Shown here piece by piece: positions 42,491 to 52,671 of a stretch of DNA of 64,000 nucleotides. Below the pieces are notes generated by a model. That model was not told the DNA's origin. It did no database searches and saw only the letters and a program-made list of their open reading frames with translations. The DNA comes from Dactylonectria macrodidyma. Taxonomy: Eukaryota; Ascomycota; Sordariomycetes; Hypocreales; Nectriaceae. Location of the stretch: assembly GCA_020744425.1 (NCBI GenBank), contig JAGMUV010000029.1, forward strand, positions 682,001 to 746,000, in the 5' to 3' direction. Position 1 is the stretch's first letter. Each line of letters opens with the position of its first letter. Both the position numbers and the translations under genes were made by a program.

Positions 42491-43500
42491 CTGCTGCTAA
42501 TATCTTCTCGCCTCCCGCTCCCGTCGCCTTTGCTTTTCCAGCCGCTGCCGAGCTGCTTCCCGTATGGCCTGACTCTCATTACTTTGCGGTCCTGTCCTCG
42601 TCTGATGCTGCTGACTAGATAGTTGTGTCTATAGTGGACTGGGTAGGAAAGAAGGATTATTATGTGGTTTAGCTATGTTAAAGTACTTAGTGATGATCCT
42701 CTTTAAATATATTATTATATAATGATAAGTCACGTTAGTAAGTTCTATAGTGATAACTCTATAGGTTTTCTAAAACTGACTCTTTCTCTAGATAGGAGAG
42801 ATATATGAGGAGGTCTAAAGGAACGTAATAAGAGACCCATAGTATGAAGCCCTTTTCTGCACCTATCTTAACTAAGGTTACGGGCTCTAATCACTGCTAA
42901 AAGCAATACTAGTCGCTATTTATAGCAATCGCTGCTATCTATAGCAATCGCTGCTATTTATAGTAATCGCTACTATCTATAGCAATTAATACTATCTATA
43001 GCAATCGCTGTTATTTATAGCAGTTGCTGCTAGAAGGCGGAGCTGTTATTAGGATACGAGGAATTGTTTGCTTTTTCCTTTTTAGCTATAACGCTATTTC
43101 AGCCATAATACTATTCACATCTAGCTAAACTATTAGTCTCTAATGCCTTAAGCATTAACTATTATTTCTTTCTTTTAAAATAAGATATAGTAATAATATA
43201 CTATATTAATATTAGGGTTAAAGTAATACTAAAAGTAGGATTTATTTATATAATAAGCTAACATTTCCTACTAATGAAGATCTAATATTCTCTCTCCTTT
43301 GCCCTTACCTCTTCTAAACTCATTTCACTTATAGTACTGCGCGTAATTCTATTATAACTAATATGGCTTCTCCCTCAGCCTCTGTAATTTACTTAATACC
43401 TCCGCTACTAAATAAGCGTAGGCAGGGAGCGATTAGTGCAGATCTTACTATTACTTACTACTCTGACCTAGCCTAGTGCGAAATCCTCCTAGCTAGCTTA
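42491..43500. other. AT-rich sequence left of the Harbinger element
   Basis: Apart from the 19-bp tandem repeat at 42912-43033 there is no recognisable feature. Composition and stop density suggest RIP. TTA at 43498-43500 is the left target duplication of the Harbinger element. Confidence 0.45.
42912..43033 (+). repeat. 19-bp tandem repeat, six units
   Basis: Unit consensus GCTGCTATYTATAGCAATC, each with small variations, followed by a partial unit GCTGCTAG. Each unit contains CTATAG-like palindromes. Confidence 0.85.
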
Positions 43501-43857
43501 TGCCCTGATCGGCTCGGACGTGACTGTCGAGAAAAACCATTGAGAACAGGGTTCAGGACGCTAAAAAGACGTTCCTTTCCCGCTCTAGCTAGTAAATTCG
43601 CTGTAAGACCGGGGATTCCTTGTCTAGCGGCTCGTCCAAAAGTTATGCACAGTCGTTCGATATATCTTTTGCCGCCAGTTCGAATGTAGACTGGTTGCCA
43701 AGGAATTTCTGCCTCAACGGTCACGTTAAGGCGTGTTCGATCGTGACGATGTGGAAAGTCCGTATCAGCACGATCGAGAAAATAACGAAGTCGACGAAAC
43801 GGCTGTTTTGGCGGGTTATTACGGCACACAACACCACAACCGGCCCTAGCTGTCACT

Positions 43858-45117
43858 ATGAGTGATGAAAATGAAGCTCGTGATGATGATGACTTCCTTG
43901 ATGATGTTGAATTTGCAATTCTATTAGAATTGGCACTGCAAACCCTCGAAGAAGTTAAAGTCGAAGTTGCCGGGCCACAGCCGCGGCAGGTCATCAATCC
44001 TGGTGGTCCAGCAGCCGCATTTCGCAAGGCCCAGTCTCTTCTTGAAGGCAACGAGAGGTTATTCGAGGAGCTATTCCGAGTGCCAAAACCTGTATTCGAG
44101 GCGTTAGTACGGTGGTTAAGTCGGAATACCGGACTGAAGAGCACACGTTACCAAACCATCGAGCAGAAAGTGCTAGTATTCCTCTATATCATCAGTCAGG
44201 GCTGCTCACAGAGGGCTGCGGCACACTTCTTCGGCGTAGCTCAAAGCTCTGTGTCTGCTGTCATCAAGGTCAGCCTCGAAGCCTTCCGCCTACTATACCT
44301 CGCCTATGTCACCCAGCCGGACGACAACTTCACCTGCCCTGAGACCGTCTCTCACTCTAGTCTGCGGCCATTTTACGCGTGCGTTGGAGCAGTCGACGGT
44401 ACTCACATCGATGCCTATGTCCCAGAGCAGGGTCAGCGGAAGTGGTATAACAGGAAGTCTGTGATCACCCAGAACGTGCTGTGTGCGGTGCGGCTAGATG
44501 GAACCTTTTCATATGTATTAGCAGGGGCAGAAGGCTCTATTAACGACGCAACGCTGATGCGGCATGCTCGCTCCAAGAGCTTCCGTATCCCTCAACATCG
44601 ATTTTACCTTGGTGATGCTGGCTTTGGTGCTCAAGCAGGGTTGTTGACGCCGTACGCAGGGGTGAGATACCACCTCAAAGAATGGAGTGCTTGTGGTGAT
44701 GCCCCGGTCAATAAGGAAGAGCTGTATAACCTGCGGCACTCGCGGCTTCGGATTATCGTAGAGCTGGCCTTTGGTCGGCTCAAGAGGAAGTTCAGGATCT
44801 TGAGGTCATCACCGCCGGAGTACGAGATACGATCTCAGGTGCTGATTGTGTATGCTTGTGCTGGTCTCTGGAACTTCATAAAGGCGCAGAACACATCTTC
44901 TGAGGATCTAGGGATCACAGAAGAAGATAGTGAGGATCTCGAGCTCGTGAGAGAATGGGCAAATGCTCACATTGATGCTTCAGATGCTGTGAAGCTGAGA
45001 GATGCTATCGCGGAGCGGCTGTGGGAACAGTATAAAGATCAGCAGAACACCCTAGAAGCCATAGAGAGTCAGCTAGAAGAAATGGAACAAGCTCTTAGCA
45101 TAGAGATAGAAGGATAA
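43858..45117 (+). CDS. PIF/Harbinger DDE transposase
   Basis: 419 aa, uninterrupted. A helix-turn-helix region (ISQGCSQRAAAHFFGVAQSS) precedes the DDE_Tnp_4 nuclease. Catalytic acidic residues are visible: D180 in CVGAVDGTHIDAYVP, D253 in YLGDAGFGAQAGLLTPY and E302 in RIIVELAFGRLKRKFRIL. The protein cuts the element ends and inserts at TTA/TNA targets, normally after nuclear import helped by the Myb-like partner. The N-terminus is acidic (DDDDFLDDVEF) and the C-terminus is coiled-coil-like. The ATG at 43858 gives the usual family length. No stop or missing motif was seen, so the enzyme may be active even though its partner gene is broken. Confidence 0.93.
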   Translation: MSDENEARDDDDFLDDVEFAILLELALQTLEEVKVEVAGPQPRQVINPGGPAAAFRKAQSLLEGNERLFEELFRVPKPVFEALVRWLSRNTGLKSTRYQTIEQKVLVFLYIISQGCSQRAAAHFFGVAQSSVSAVIKVSLEAFRLLYLAYVTQPDDNFTCPETVSHSSLRPFYACVGAVDGTHIDAYVPEQGQRKWYNRKSVITQNVLCAVRLDGTFSYVLAGAEGSINDATLMRHARSKSFRIPQHRFYLGDAGFGAQAGLLTPYAGVRYHLKEWSACGDAPVNKEELYNLRHSRLRIIVELAFGRLKRKFRILRSSPPEYEIRSQVLIVYACAGLWNFIKAQNTSSEDLGITEEDSEDLELVREWANAHIDASDAVKLRDAIAERLWEQYKDQQNTLEAIESQLEEMEQALSIEIEG

Positions 45118-46179
45118 CCTGAAGAGAGTCATATTCAACCCGTATTTGCAATGTGAGGCTGAGAAAGAGAGGAAAGTCGTGATGTTGTGAGGTGAGGTGT
45201 TGAAAATAGCATGCCTGCCGAGGCCTCGAGGCAATAGGCAGAGGTTATAGTAGGTGCAGCCTGTAATTAGGGGTATAATATAGTGGGTTAAGAATTTATA
45301 GTAGGCATCGCCTGTAAATGGCGCTGTGCTATAGTGGTTAACAAGCACCTCTGCTAGAGTAACTACACAGAATTCAATTATAAAAATGAATACTAGAATA
45401 ATATCCAATAAATTCATAACATATACCAAAATACTCAGAATTAATAGAGCTTCTATAATATATAGTCATTCTATCTAGTATCTTAAGATTTCATTACTAT
45501 CCATTAACTTGAAGTTAGCATACTTACTTAGTCTAGGTGTATGAGCATGAGGCTTAAGCGCCTTTTTCTAGACATGCACTAAAGCCCCTAATAAGTGCCC
45601 TAAATTATAGCGCAGTATGCCCTGTAAGAAGAACCGGATAGCGGTCATAGCGCTAATTGCATTACTACTGTTTACTTATTACTAGCAGATTAAGGTACTC
45701 TAACAAGACTCATAGAATTCACTACCTTCCTAACTTATATTAAATATGAAATTAATACTATACATACTACAGTCAATAAGAATCGCAATGCCAAAATCGC
45801 ATCACGATTTCCCTCAGAATTGAAAATGTTGGAGCTGCTTGAAGCTAGTGTAAATTGCTTCCCCTGTTGGGTAACAACTATCGCTAGGCATGACCCCGCG
45901 GCACAGCCCCGCAGCCGGTTTTCTGTAACCACAACACCAAGGAATTCTGCCCTGCAACACTCACTTCTACATCTACAACTTCACAGCTTTTGGTCCTAAA
46001 TCGATGTATTCACGCCTTCTGCTGCTGATTTACATGTCCTCACTACTCTCATCATCTAGAACTTCTCGTACACAGTTCGCTTCACCTCCAAATCTCTCCG
46101 AATTTGAACGCAGGATTCCTCGCACGCCGGTAACCTTCCAAAACATCCTCTCTTTGTACTGTGATATTAAGCTGATATA
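45118..46179. other. Intergenic part of the Harbinger element
   Basis: AT-rich and without supported genes. Would contain the convergent 3' ends of the two element genes. Confidence 0.4.
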
Positions 46180-47274
46180 TCAGATAACAGAATTGGGATT
46201 TCCCTCGATCCAATCGATAAATTCATCGACTTTGTCCTCAGTTGCAGTATCTGTAAACCGCGACTGTATGTCAGCAACAGCAGTAGCGAGATCAGTCCCT
46301 CCCGTCACTCGACCGGTCTGCCTAGATATAATAGTTATTAGGATTCTATCCATTCTATCTAAAGCTGCTCCTGCCTGTAGAGCTATAGACCGGTAAGGCC
46401 GCTTAGGAAGCACTGAAATTAGCGAGGCTGACGATGCATTCCGCTTCCTAGCAGTTAATACAGGCGTTGGAGTTATTGGGGTTGTTGAGGTTCGTTATGT
46501 AGCTATTCCCACCTGCTGAGAAGCCGGCTACGTGCTTTCCTAACTATCTTCAGCTTCAGAACCCTCATAACCCTCGCTACCGCTATCCACGGGGATGAAT
46601 TCGATCTCAGAGAGCCCGGTCACATCACCAGCTTCAACTGCGGTCAGTCCTACCTCCTCTGTCCCCACGAACGCCTGTTCATAAAGATTACGACGAGGGA
46701 GGCCATACCGCTGCAGAGAGCGAGCTGTATCACCGAACTTTCGCTCGTAATACTCCCACTGTTCTGTACTACAGCTAATTTTGCCTGTCTCCTTATCATA
46801 GGAAGTCCCCGTCATGTTCACGATAGCTAGGAACGTCTTCCAGACCCTCATCAGGGCGGCACATTTCCTCTGTACGCGAATTTGGTCGAACATGACCTCG
46901 GGCCACTTGAGCGTTAGCTTCTCTGCGATTTTGAGATGCCTCGCCCGCTGGTTAAGTCCCTTATCGAAGGCAGGATCCCCAGCAGCCCGGGCCTCTGCAA
47001 CAAGCTCGAGAAGGGAGAAGATGTGGTCATCCTGCCACCGCGGTCTCTTTAAGCCTTCCTCTTCAGTTGGCGATGCCTTCTTTTTCTGAGTTCTCTTCGC
47101 TTTCGGTCGCGGCGGTGGTCTCGAAGGTCGGGCTGCTACGGCAGGCTCGGTTGCTGTGAGATCTGTGACCTCGATGACATCTACATCACCAAGTTGCTGG
47201 GGCGGCGGCGGGATGCGGCTGCGGCGTGTGGTACGTTGGCTGTCGGAAGCTGGAGTCGGACCAGAGGAACTCAT
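46180..47274 (-). pseudogene. Harbinger accessory Myb/SANT-like protein with three in-frame stops
   Basis: From the ATG at 47274-47272 the frame encodes a Pro/Arg-rich N-terminus and a Myb/SANT-like trihelix (RPRWQDDHIFSLLELVAEAR, then LKIAEKLTLKWPEVMFDQIR and QRKCAALMRVWKTFLAIVN). The first 244 codons end at 46540. The same frame continues after TAG, TAG and TAA, about 4 and 9 codons apart, with TARKRNASSASLISVLPKRP and DKVDEFIDWIEGNPNSVI, ending at 46180. All three stops sit where CAG/CAA (Gln) would fit, so C-to-T changes truncated the C-terminal third. The partner protein normally binds the transposase and element ends. The truncated form keeps the DNA-binding part. Confidence 0.8.
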
Positions 47275-47557
47275 CGTGGTCGCAGGTCTCGGGCAGACGC
47301 GGTTGTATGAGGATTACAGCAATGACCCGTCTTACGATAATCTACGCGTACGAATTTGTCCCCCGCCGCGGCCGTGAAGTCAGACACAGGGCGGTGTGTG
47401 CAGGCAGCCGGAAGCAGGTTAGTTGATCTGGCCGGACCCAGAAATTCATAACTAACCGACAAGAGGTACCTGAGCTACTTGCGGGGCTCTATGCATTTCG
47501 AAAGTCACTTTTGTACCCCTGTCGTCGACAGTCACGTCCGAGCCGATCAGGGCATTA

Positions 47558-49530
47558 TGCTATATGAATGCAGGGAACTTTAAGGCTAGGACCTTCCTGC
47601 CCTTTATCTAGTCTGTGTTCATTCTCGACTTTTATCCGCGCTTCCTCAGTCCTGAAGATAATGAGATCTTAGGCCTTCCTTTACTATTCTCTATATTTAA
47701 CCCTAGAGCAAAAACAGTAACCTTAGAGGAGGACTGGGAGGGGAAATGGTTTACTATAGTCACCTGATTTCTTCTAAATAAACTTACTTTCTATAGCGTA
47801 AGTTTAGACGGATAGGAGATAGAAGAAACTCAATCTATACAGGTTATGCTAGTACTGCTGCATGATAGTAGCTTGACTCTATACGTTCTCTTATGTTATA
47901 TTTATACTAGTTATCGATGCTTATAATCTGATAGTATTATCCTTCGACTCTTTAGTAGTAATAATAAAAGTGCCCCCTAGCTAAGCTCTTTAGTATATAT
48001 ATCCCTTACTAGTCCTATCAATCTAGATACTTTTTATATTAAGGAAGATGTCTGGCTAGAGCTGCTGAATAAGACTTCAGTGTTTATAAAGCTAGGTTCT
48101 TACTTAGTACTAGAGAATGACCGCCCTCCTTATAAAGGCGTATATATATACTACGTCCTCCTCCTCTTCCCTATAGAGTAATAACTATAGAGTTCTCTAC
48201 TTGGGTGGATGCGATAATCTATGAACCCCTTTCCTAAAGGGTCATGGATTGTATGTAGTAGTCGCGTCTTAGGGGTCCTTAACCGCGATCTTATCCAAGG
48301 CCCGCAAGTTGTTGATTCTACTGTCCGGATCTTAGTAATTCTCTCTGATGATTGGGAATTCGTTCGGCAGAGTGCTCTGTCTATATATAATGCATCTATG
48401 CCTACATCGTCGAATCCTGTTAATGAGTTGCCTACGCTGCTATGACCAGCTGGCCCTGGGGGCGTTATGAGTAGAAACCCATTCTTATCTCCAATCTGTG
48501 TTTAAAAGCAGTCTCTGTAAAAGAAAGCTAATTCTATAATACTGCTATTAAAGCACTTAGATCGCGAGGTGACTAAACCGCTAGCCTGCCTTAGAGAAAA
48601 ACATACACTACTAACTCTAACTATAATTAACGTTAATCCAGTGCTTTTAATTCTAAGTTCGGGTATGTCTTGTCCCTTCTAAGCCTCTTCTTTAAGCTAA
48701 CTAGCGATTCAGATAGCGATCGTACGGATAGTGGTTCAGATACTGAGGAAATATTAGATAACCAACTCAGTCCTACTTCCCCTACTCTAATACATAAGAG
48801 GAAGTAATAAAGCATTCCTAAGCTAATCCGAAGCAAGAGAACTATAGCAGGAAAAAGGAGGGCATAGTTATATAACTAGATTGCTAGTATTGACTAAAAA
48901 TATAACCTTCTTATTTTATTTTGTAAGTCTTATCCATTCTCGCTCTACTACGCATCCTGCTTACCCTACGGCATCTATGACTTCGGGTGGTAGTGTCCTT
49001 CTTATCCTCCTGCTTAATATAATAGTTCTTAACTGAATTAGAGGGGTTTATTAAATAGTATAGGTGACCACAATAATGGCCCTATAACGTATGTGTGTAT
49101 TATATAGCTTCTCCTTAAGCTCCCGCCCCTTAAGATCAGGGAGGTATAGCTATTCCTGGCTTCTTAATACAGTCTAGCCTAGTAAGGGCTCAGCGAGCCC
49201 TCCCCGATTCAGTCCTAAAAGACCACCTAGTTTCACGTAACCACCCTGCGCCTAAGTATTCTAATATAGTCCAATTCAACAGGGTTAGCATAGGAATTGC
49301 TAATAATCCCTATGAATTACTAGTAATCCGTTGGAGTGGTGCTCCTATCCGCTAAAGTCATATGCAACAGATTTGACATTTCCCGTTAAAAGTGGGGCCT
49401 AGGGTTCTGCCAGGGGTGAAACACTTTAAATCCACTATCTTACTAATACCCTTCTTCACCAGCTTCATCACGCCAGCACAGTTCCTCCAGGCTTCCTTTG
49501 GCGGGCCGCTTGCCGGACCGGTCCCTCCTG
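47558..49530. other. Degenerate AT-rich DNA, no identifiable gene
   Basis: Stops are dense in all frames. A few protein-like stretches survive, e.g. plus 48221-48445 (PKGSWIVCSSRVLGVLNRDL) and minus 49555-49370 (PKEAWRNCAGVMKLVKKGIS), which I cannot assign. Probably one or more RIP-degraded elements into which the Harbinger and the MITE inserted. Confidence 0.4.
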
Positions 49531-49962
49531 TAACGTACATGATAAGCGAGTGCAACAGACAAGGGTACGCAACACTTGAACTTTATACCTTAAAGAATAA
49601 TTTTCAAAAAATTCTTAAAAATTAGATTTAAGCTAAAAATTACTAAAAACTAGGAATTATATTTATTAAGTGAGAATATATAAGATATAAATTTCTAGAA
49701 TTTTATATATTTTTATTTTTCAACTTATTAAGAAAAAGTCTATTCGCACTGTGTACCTTATTATATCTAGCTTAATAAGCTATTTAAAATTATAAGAAAA
49801 ATATATTTATTATATTAAGATATACTAAGCTAAAAAAATATACCTTACATAAGTCTAATAATTTTATTATTAGTTTTAGGTTGTCTAGGGTAGGTTATTT
49901 TTTGCTGTACAGTGCACTGTTGCACTCGCTTGTTTGTTGCACTCACTTATCATATACGTTAG
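49531..49962. mobile_element. MITE copy 2 (432 bp, TA-flanked)
   Basis: The left end is TAACGTACATGATAAGCGAG, and the right end is the reverse complement of TAACGTATATGATAAGTGAG. The terminal repeats match those of the MITE at 39066-39503 with changes such as GCGCGCA to GTGCAACA. The AT-rich centre has no ORF. ACGT termini flanked by TA. Confidence 0.78.
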
Positions 49963-49982
49963 TTATTAAGAGACATACTGTA

Positions 49983-50047
49983 CTTAGTCATTTTTGCGAA
50001 ATCCTGCGAGTTCTAAAGTCACGGGGCCCCGCGAACCTAGGCGCTCC
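49983..50047 (-). repeat. Inverted repeat arm B (65 bp)
   Basis: Reverse complement of arm A at 34581-34644. It is followed by AGTCAGCCTTCGGCTGA (50051-50067), a hairpin word also found behind the Helitron gene at 25521-25537. Confidence 0.8.
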
Positions 50048-50069
50048 TAAAGTCAGCCTTCGGCTGAAT

Positions 50070-50600
50070 AAGCAGACATCCACATCCAGCCACCCATGGA
50101 TCGGAATAGCCATTGATCCGTCAAACAACGGATCTCAACATTCACAACAGGCAAGTCCACGAAGACTCCGAACAGGCGGATCAAAGTGGTGTTCACATGC
50201 GATCGAAAACAACAGCCGCCAAGCGCATCTGTAGAGTGAGTCCGCTACACCTCAAGTTAAAGAACTAGCTCTAAGTTTTTAGTCCTAGCTAAGCAGTCCC
50301 TAAATAGACGCCCGTAGGTCATGACCCATCAGCCAGACAAAGAATATGCTAGGCCCAACCACCCACCAAGCAAGGAGCCATCTACGCACCCAGCATATTA
50401 ACAATTTGAAAACTAAGATGCTACAACTATCTTAAATCTTGCCATATCCAGTATCACGACCTATGCAAGGCTTACCCAAGCCTCAAGGTGGTCAGGACGG
50501 GCAGTACTCAGTACTTACAAATTTAAACTAATCCTGAAGAGATTACTCAGATTATTTAGTAATTATGATAATTCTGGATAACTAGCTTATCAACACCAAT
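50070..50600 (+). pseudogene. MULE transposase fragment
   Basis: The plus strand reads KSTKTPNRRIKVVFTCDRKQ, then SKFLVLAKQSLN and, after stops, HPPSKEPSTHPAY. These align with GRVKVVFACNQNK, YKFSVLAKQSLD and SPAKRRPICTPS in the MULE at 31520-34408. The catalytic domain is not readable. It lies directly beside the hairpin at 50051-50067. Confidence 0.7.
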
Positions 50601-51165
50601 CGGCTGCCAGCGATCTACACACGCATTTTTAGGTCCTGCAAATCGCATTGTGAGGTCTTGTTGGTAGTTGAATGAGGTCACCAATGGTCCGAAAACATGC
50701 CAAAAGTCAGACTGTCGAACTTTTGTCTGACGGTAATGACTACTGTGATCAGCATCAGCTTCGACCTTTTTCTACATCGATTGAAACAAAGCTTCTTGAG
50801 CCCACAACGCCCGCCGTTGCTTATTGGTCTCCTCTCCCAGCCCTCTCCATCCCTTCTCCTCCTCGGCTTGTCATTCAAGCTGCATCCTCCTGGGTATCTG
50901 GTGCTACCATATGCGCCCAGGCGTCATCGCATTGCCACCATTCAACCGCGACTGTCGTGTGTCCACTGGTTTATTTTGGGGAACATGAAATAAAAATGAG
51001 CGGACATCCCACTACGCGTGAGCCACGCTTGAGAGCGGTGGAAGACGGTATAGTTGACCTGCCGTTGACTGACTTCGTTCGGGAGTGATTTTGGGGCTGA
51101 TTTGCATAGAAACTCTCCAAATCTAGTTACACTCGACGTGGCCTGGACCTTTAGAGCTACTCTTC
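50601..51165. other. Spacer before the GPCR gene; no supported gene
   Basis: A 138-codon ORF at 50672-51088 (plus) overlaps other open frames on both strands and has no recognisable domain. It may be the start of normal host DNA, since GC rises here. Confidence 0.35.
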
Positions 51166-52671
51166 TCAAGCGCACGTCCTAAAATCCGAAGACTCCCCTT
51201 GAGTCCACGGCGTTAGCGATATCGTGCTCTCCGTGTCCCCATAGCGGCCAGGTTTTGTCGACGTCCTCATTTGGTCTAGCTGATGGCCCTGCCCGGTATT
51301 CCTGCCGACAACGTCCACGCTGCCGGCAAACTCGGACAAGTTTGGGCGGCGGCGCCTAGCTCGTAAGCTAGCGAAGAAGTCCTTACATGCGGCTCGGGAG
51401 GTGGAGAAGTAAATCAATGCGTTCCAGAAGCCCTGTAGGGGGAGCACAAGCGCGGTCATGTACCCTAGGGGCAGGGATGATTTGTCATGGATGAGAAAAT
51501 AGAGACGGTTCGCGCTGGACGGGATCCAGGTAATCAGCAACGCCGCGAAGAAGAGAAGGGCACACCTGGTGTACGAAAGGACCGATTTATCGCTTTGGCT
51601 CTGCCCTCTCCGCTCCGGACGCTGGGGCTTGATGCGCCCTTGCTCGGCGGCGCTTGCCGAGGTAGTGGCGTGGGAGACGGATGTCGTGGGGTCCGTAGAG
51701 ACATTAACTGCATACGCTGCCCCGAGTATATCCTCAACCCCAAAGACCCTATCCGGGTCTGAGGGTCTGATGTCTGATGTCGTTATAGTAACTTCGGTAG
51801 TCTTGGCGGGACCAGTAGGCTCCCGGTTTTGCGTAGGTTGGGATGAAGGGTCCATATCGGTGGAGCTCGTGAAGCCGAGCAAATGCCTCCTCCATTTATA
51901 TATAGTGCAACCCGTGCGGATATAGATAGAGAAGGTGATGAGGTTAGTGAGCCTAGCATAGAAATGTTAGGGGCAGTAACTATGAGAAGGGATATCGACT
52001 CGTTGAGTTGGGGGGCCGGGGGGAGGTACCATATGAGTCCGTAAGTGGCAAGCCGCCAAGCGCCCCACTCCACAGTTATCCAGCACCACAATTCCGCATC
52101 GCCATAAGCTCGGACGCCATGTTGATTCTTTGCAAATATAAAGGCAAGGGCTGGGATAAAAGGGACGCCATAGCATACCACCACGTAGAGTGGCTCTATC
52201 TTGCGTAGTCGGGTGACATCGAACTGGCGGTAGAATGTGAGGTACACATTAGTAGCCATAGCTAATGCCCAAAATACGTCCGCAAACGTAAACCTGTGGT
52301 GTGACGCGAGGGTAAGATAGCAGGCCATATAAGCCTCGATAGGTAAGGACCTACGTCTGGATCAGGAAGGCCTGTGTCTGACATCCAGCGGAGTTAGGCT
52401 GGTGGAGATAGCTCCTTGACATCAGCGTGGCGGCATTGCTCAGCATGTTTCCGAACGACGCGTAAAAAAGCATCCTATTGATAGGCTTGCGAAACGAGCT
52501 AGAAAGGCAGAATGTAACAATGATGAAGAGGGACCCGAGAACGCTGGGCACTGAGCACGCACGCTCAATCGCACTGATGACCAAAAGCGCGGACTCGTCT
52601 ACCATGATGACCGGCTGGCTGGCTGGCCGCCTGGTCAAGGAGGTGCTATGAGTGATTAGACGAGAGAACAA
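51166..52671 (-). CDS. cAMP-receptor-like seven-transmembrane GPCR
   Basis: Exons 52671-52355, 52293-52030 and 51952-51166 total 1368 nt (455 aa). Introns are 61 nt (GTAGGT..CACAG) and 77 nt (GTACCT..GCTAG). Another ATG at 52605 (MVDESALLVISAIERA) is the likelier start, giving 433 aa. Hydrophobic segments include SVLGSLFIIVTFCLS, MLFYASFGNMLSNAA, FTFADVFWALAMATNVY, YVVVCYGVPFIPALAFIF, LTNLITFSIYI, CALLFFAALLITWIP and MTALVLPLQGFWNALIYF, about seven in all. FWNALIY and the LCW-like extracellular loop (ELWCWITVEWG) are typical of fungal cAMP-receptor-like GPCRs (GprC/D/E type). The third loop and Ser/Thr-rich tail are long. It should sit in the plasma membrane and couple to a heterotrimeric G protein, but the ligand is unknown. 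Confidence 0.88.

Larger units (their letters stand above)
43501..47554 (+). mobile_element. PIF/Harbinger transposon (4054 bp), complete
   Basis: Perfect 30-bp terminal inverted repeats begin TGCCCTGATCGGCTCGGACG. Both ends are flanked by TTA (43498-43500 and 47555-47557), the standard Harbinger target duplication. It carries the expected pair of genes: a DDE transposase (43858-45117, plus) and a Myb/SANT-like DNA-binding protein (47274-46180, minus), convergently arranged. The region between them (45118-46179) is AT-rich without ORFs. Confidence 0.95.

Noticed and set aside
43473..44144. 223-codon minus-strand ORF at the left Harbinger end
   Set aside because: It runs through the TIR and antisense to the transposase; no domain.
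45240..45360. Possible tRNA-like or SINE sequence (repeated ...GTAGGCATCGCCTGTAAAT...)
   Set aside because: No cloverleaf, no A/B-box pair and no terminal duplication could be found.
34581..50047. Starship giant element
   Set aside because: No DUF3435 tyrosine-recombinase captain or typical cargo was recognisable, and the inverted arms do not fit Starship ends.
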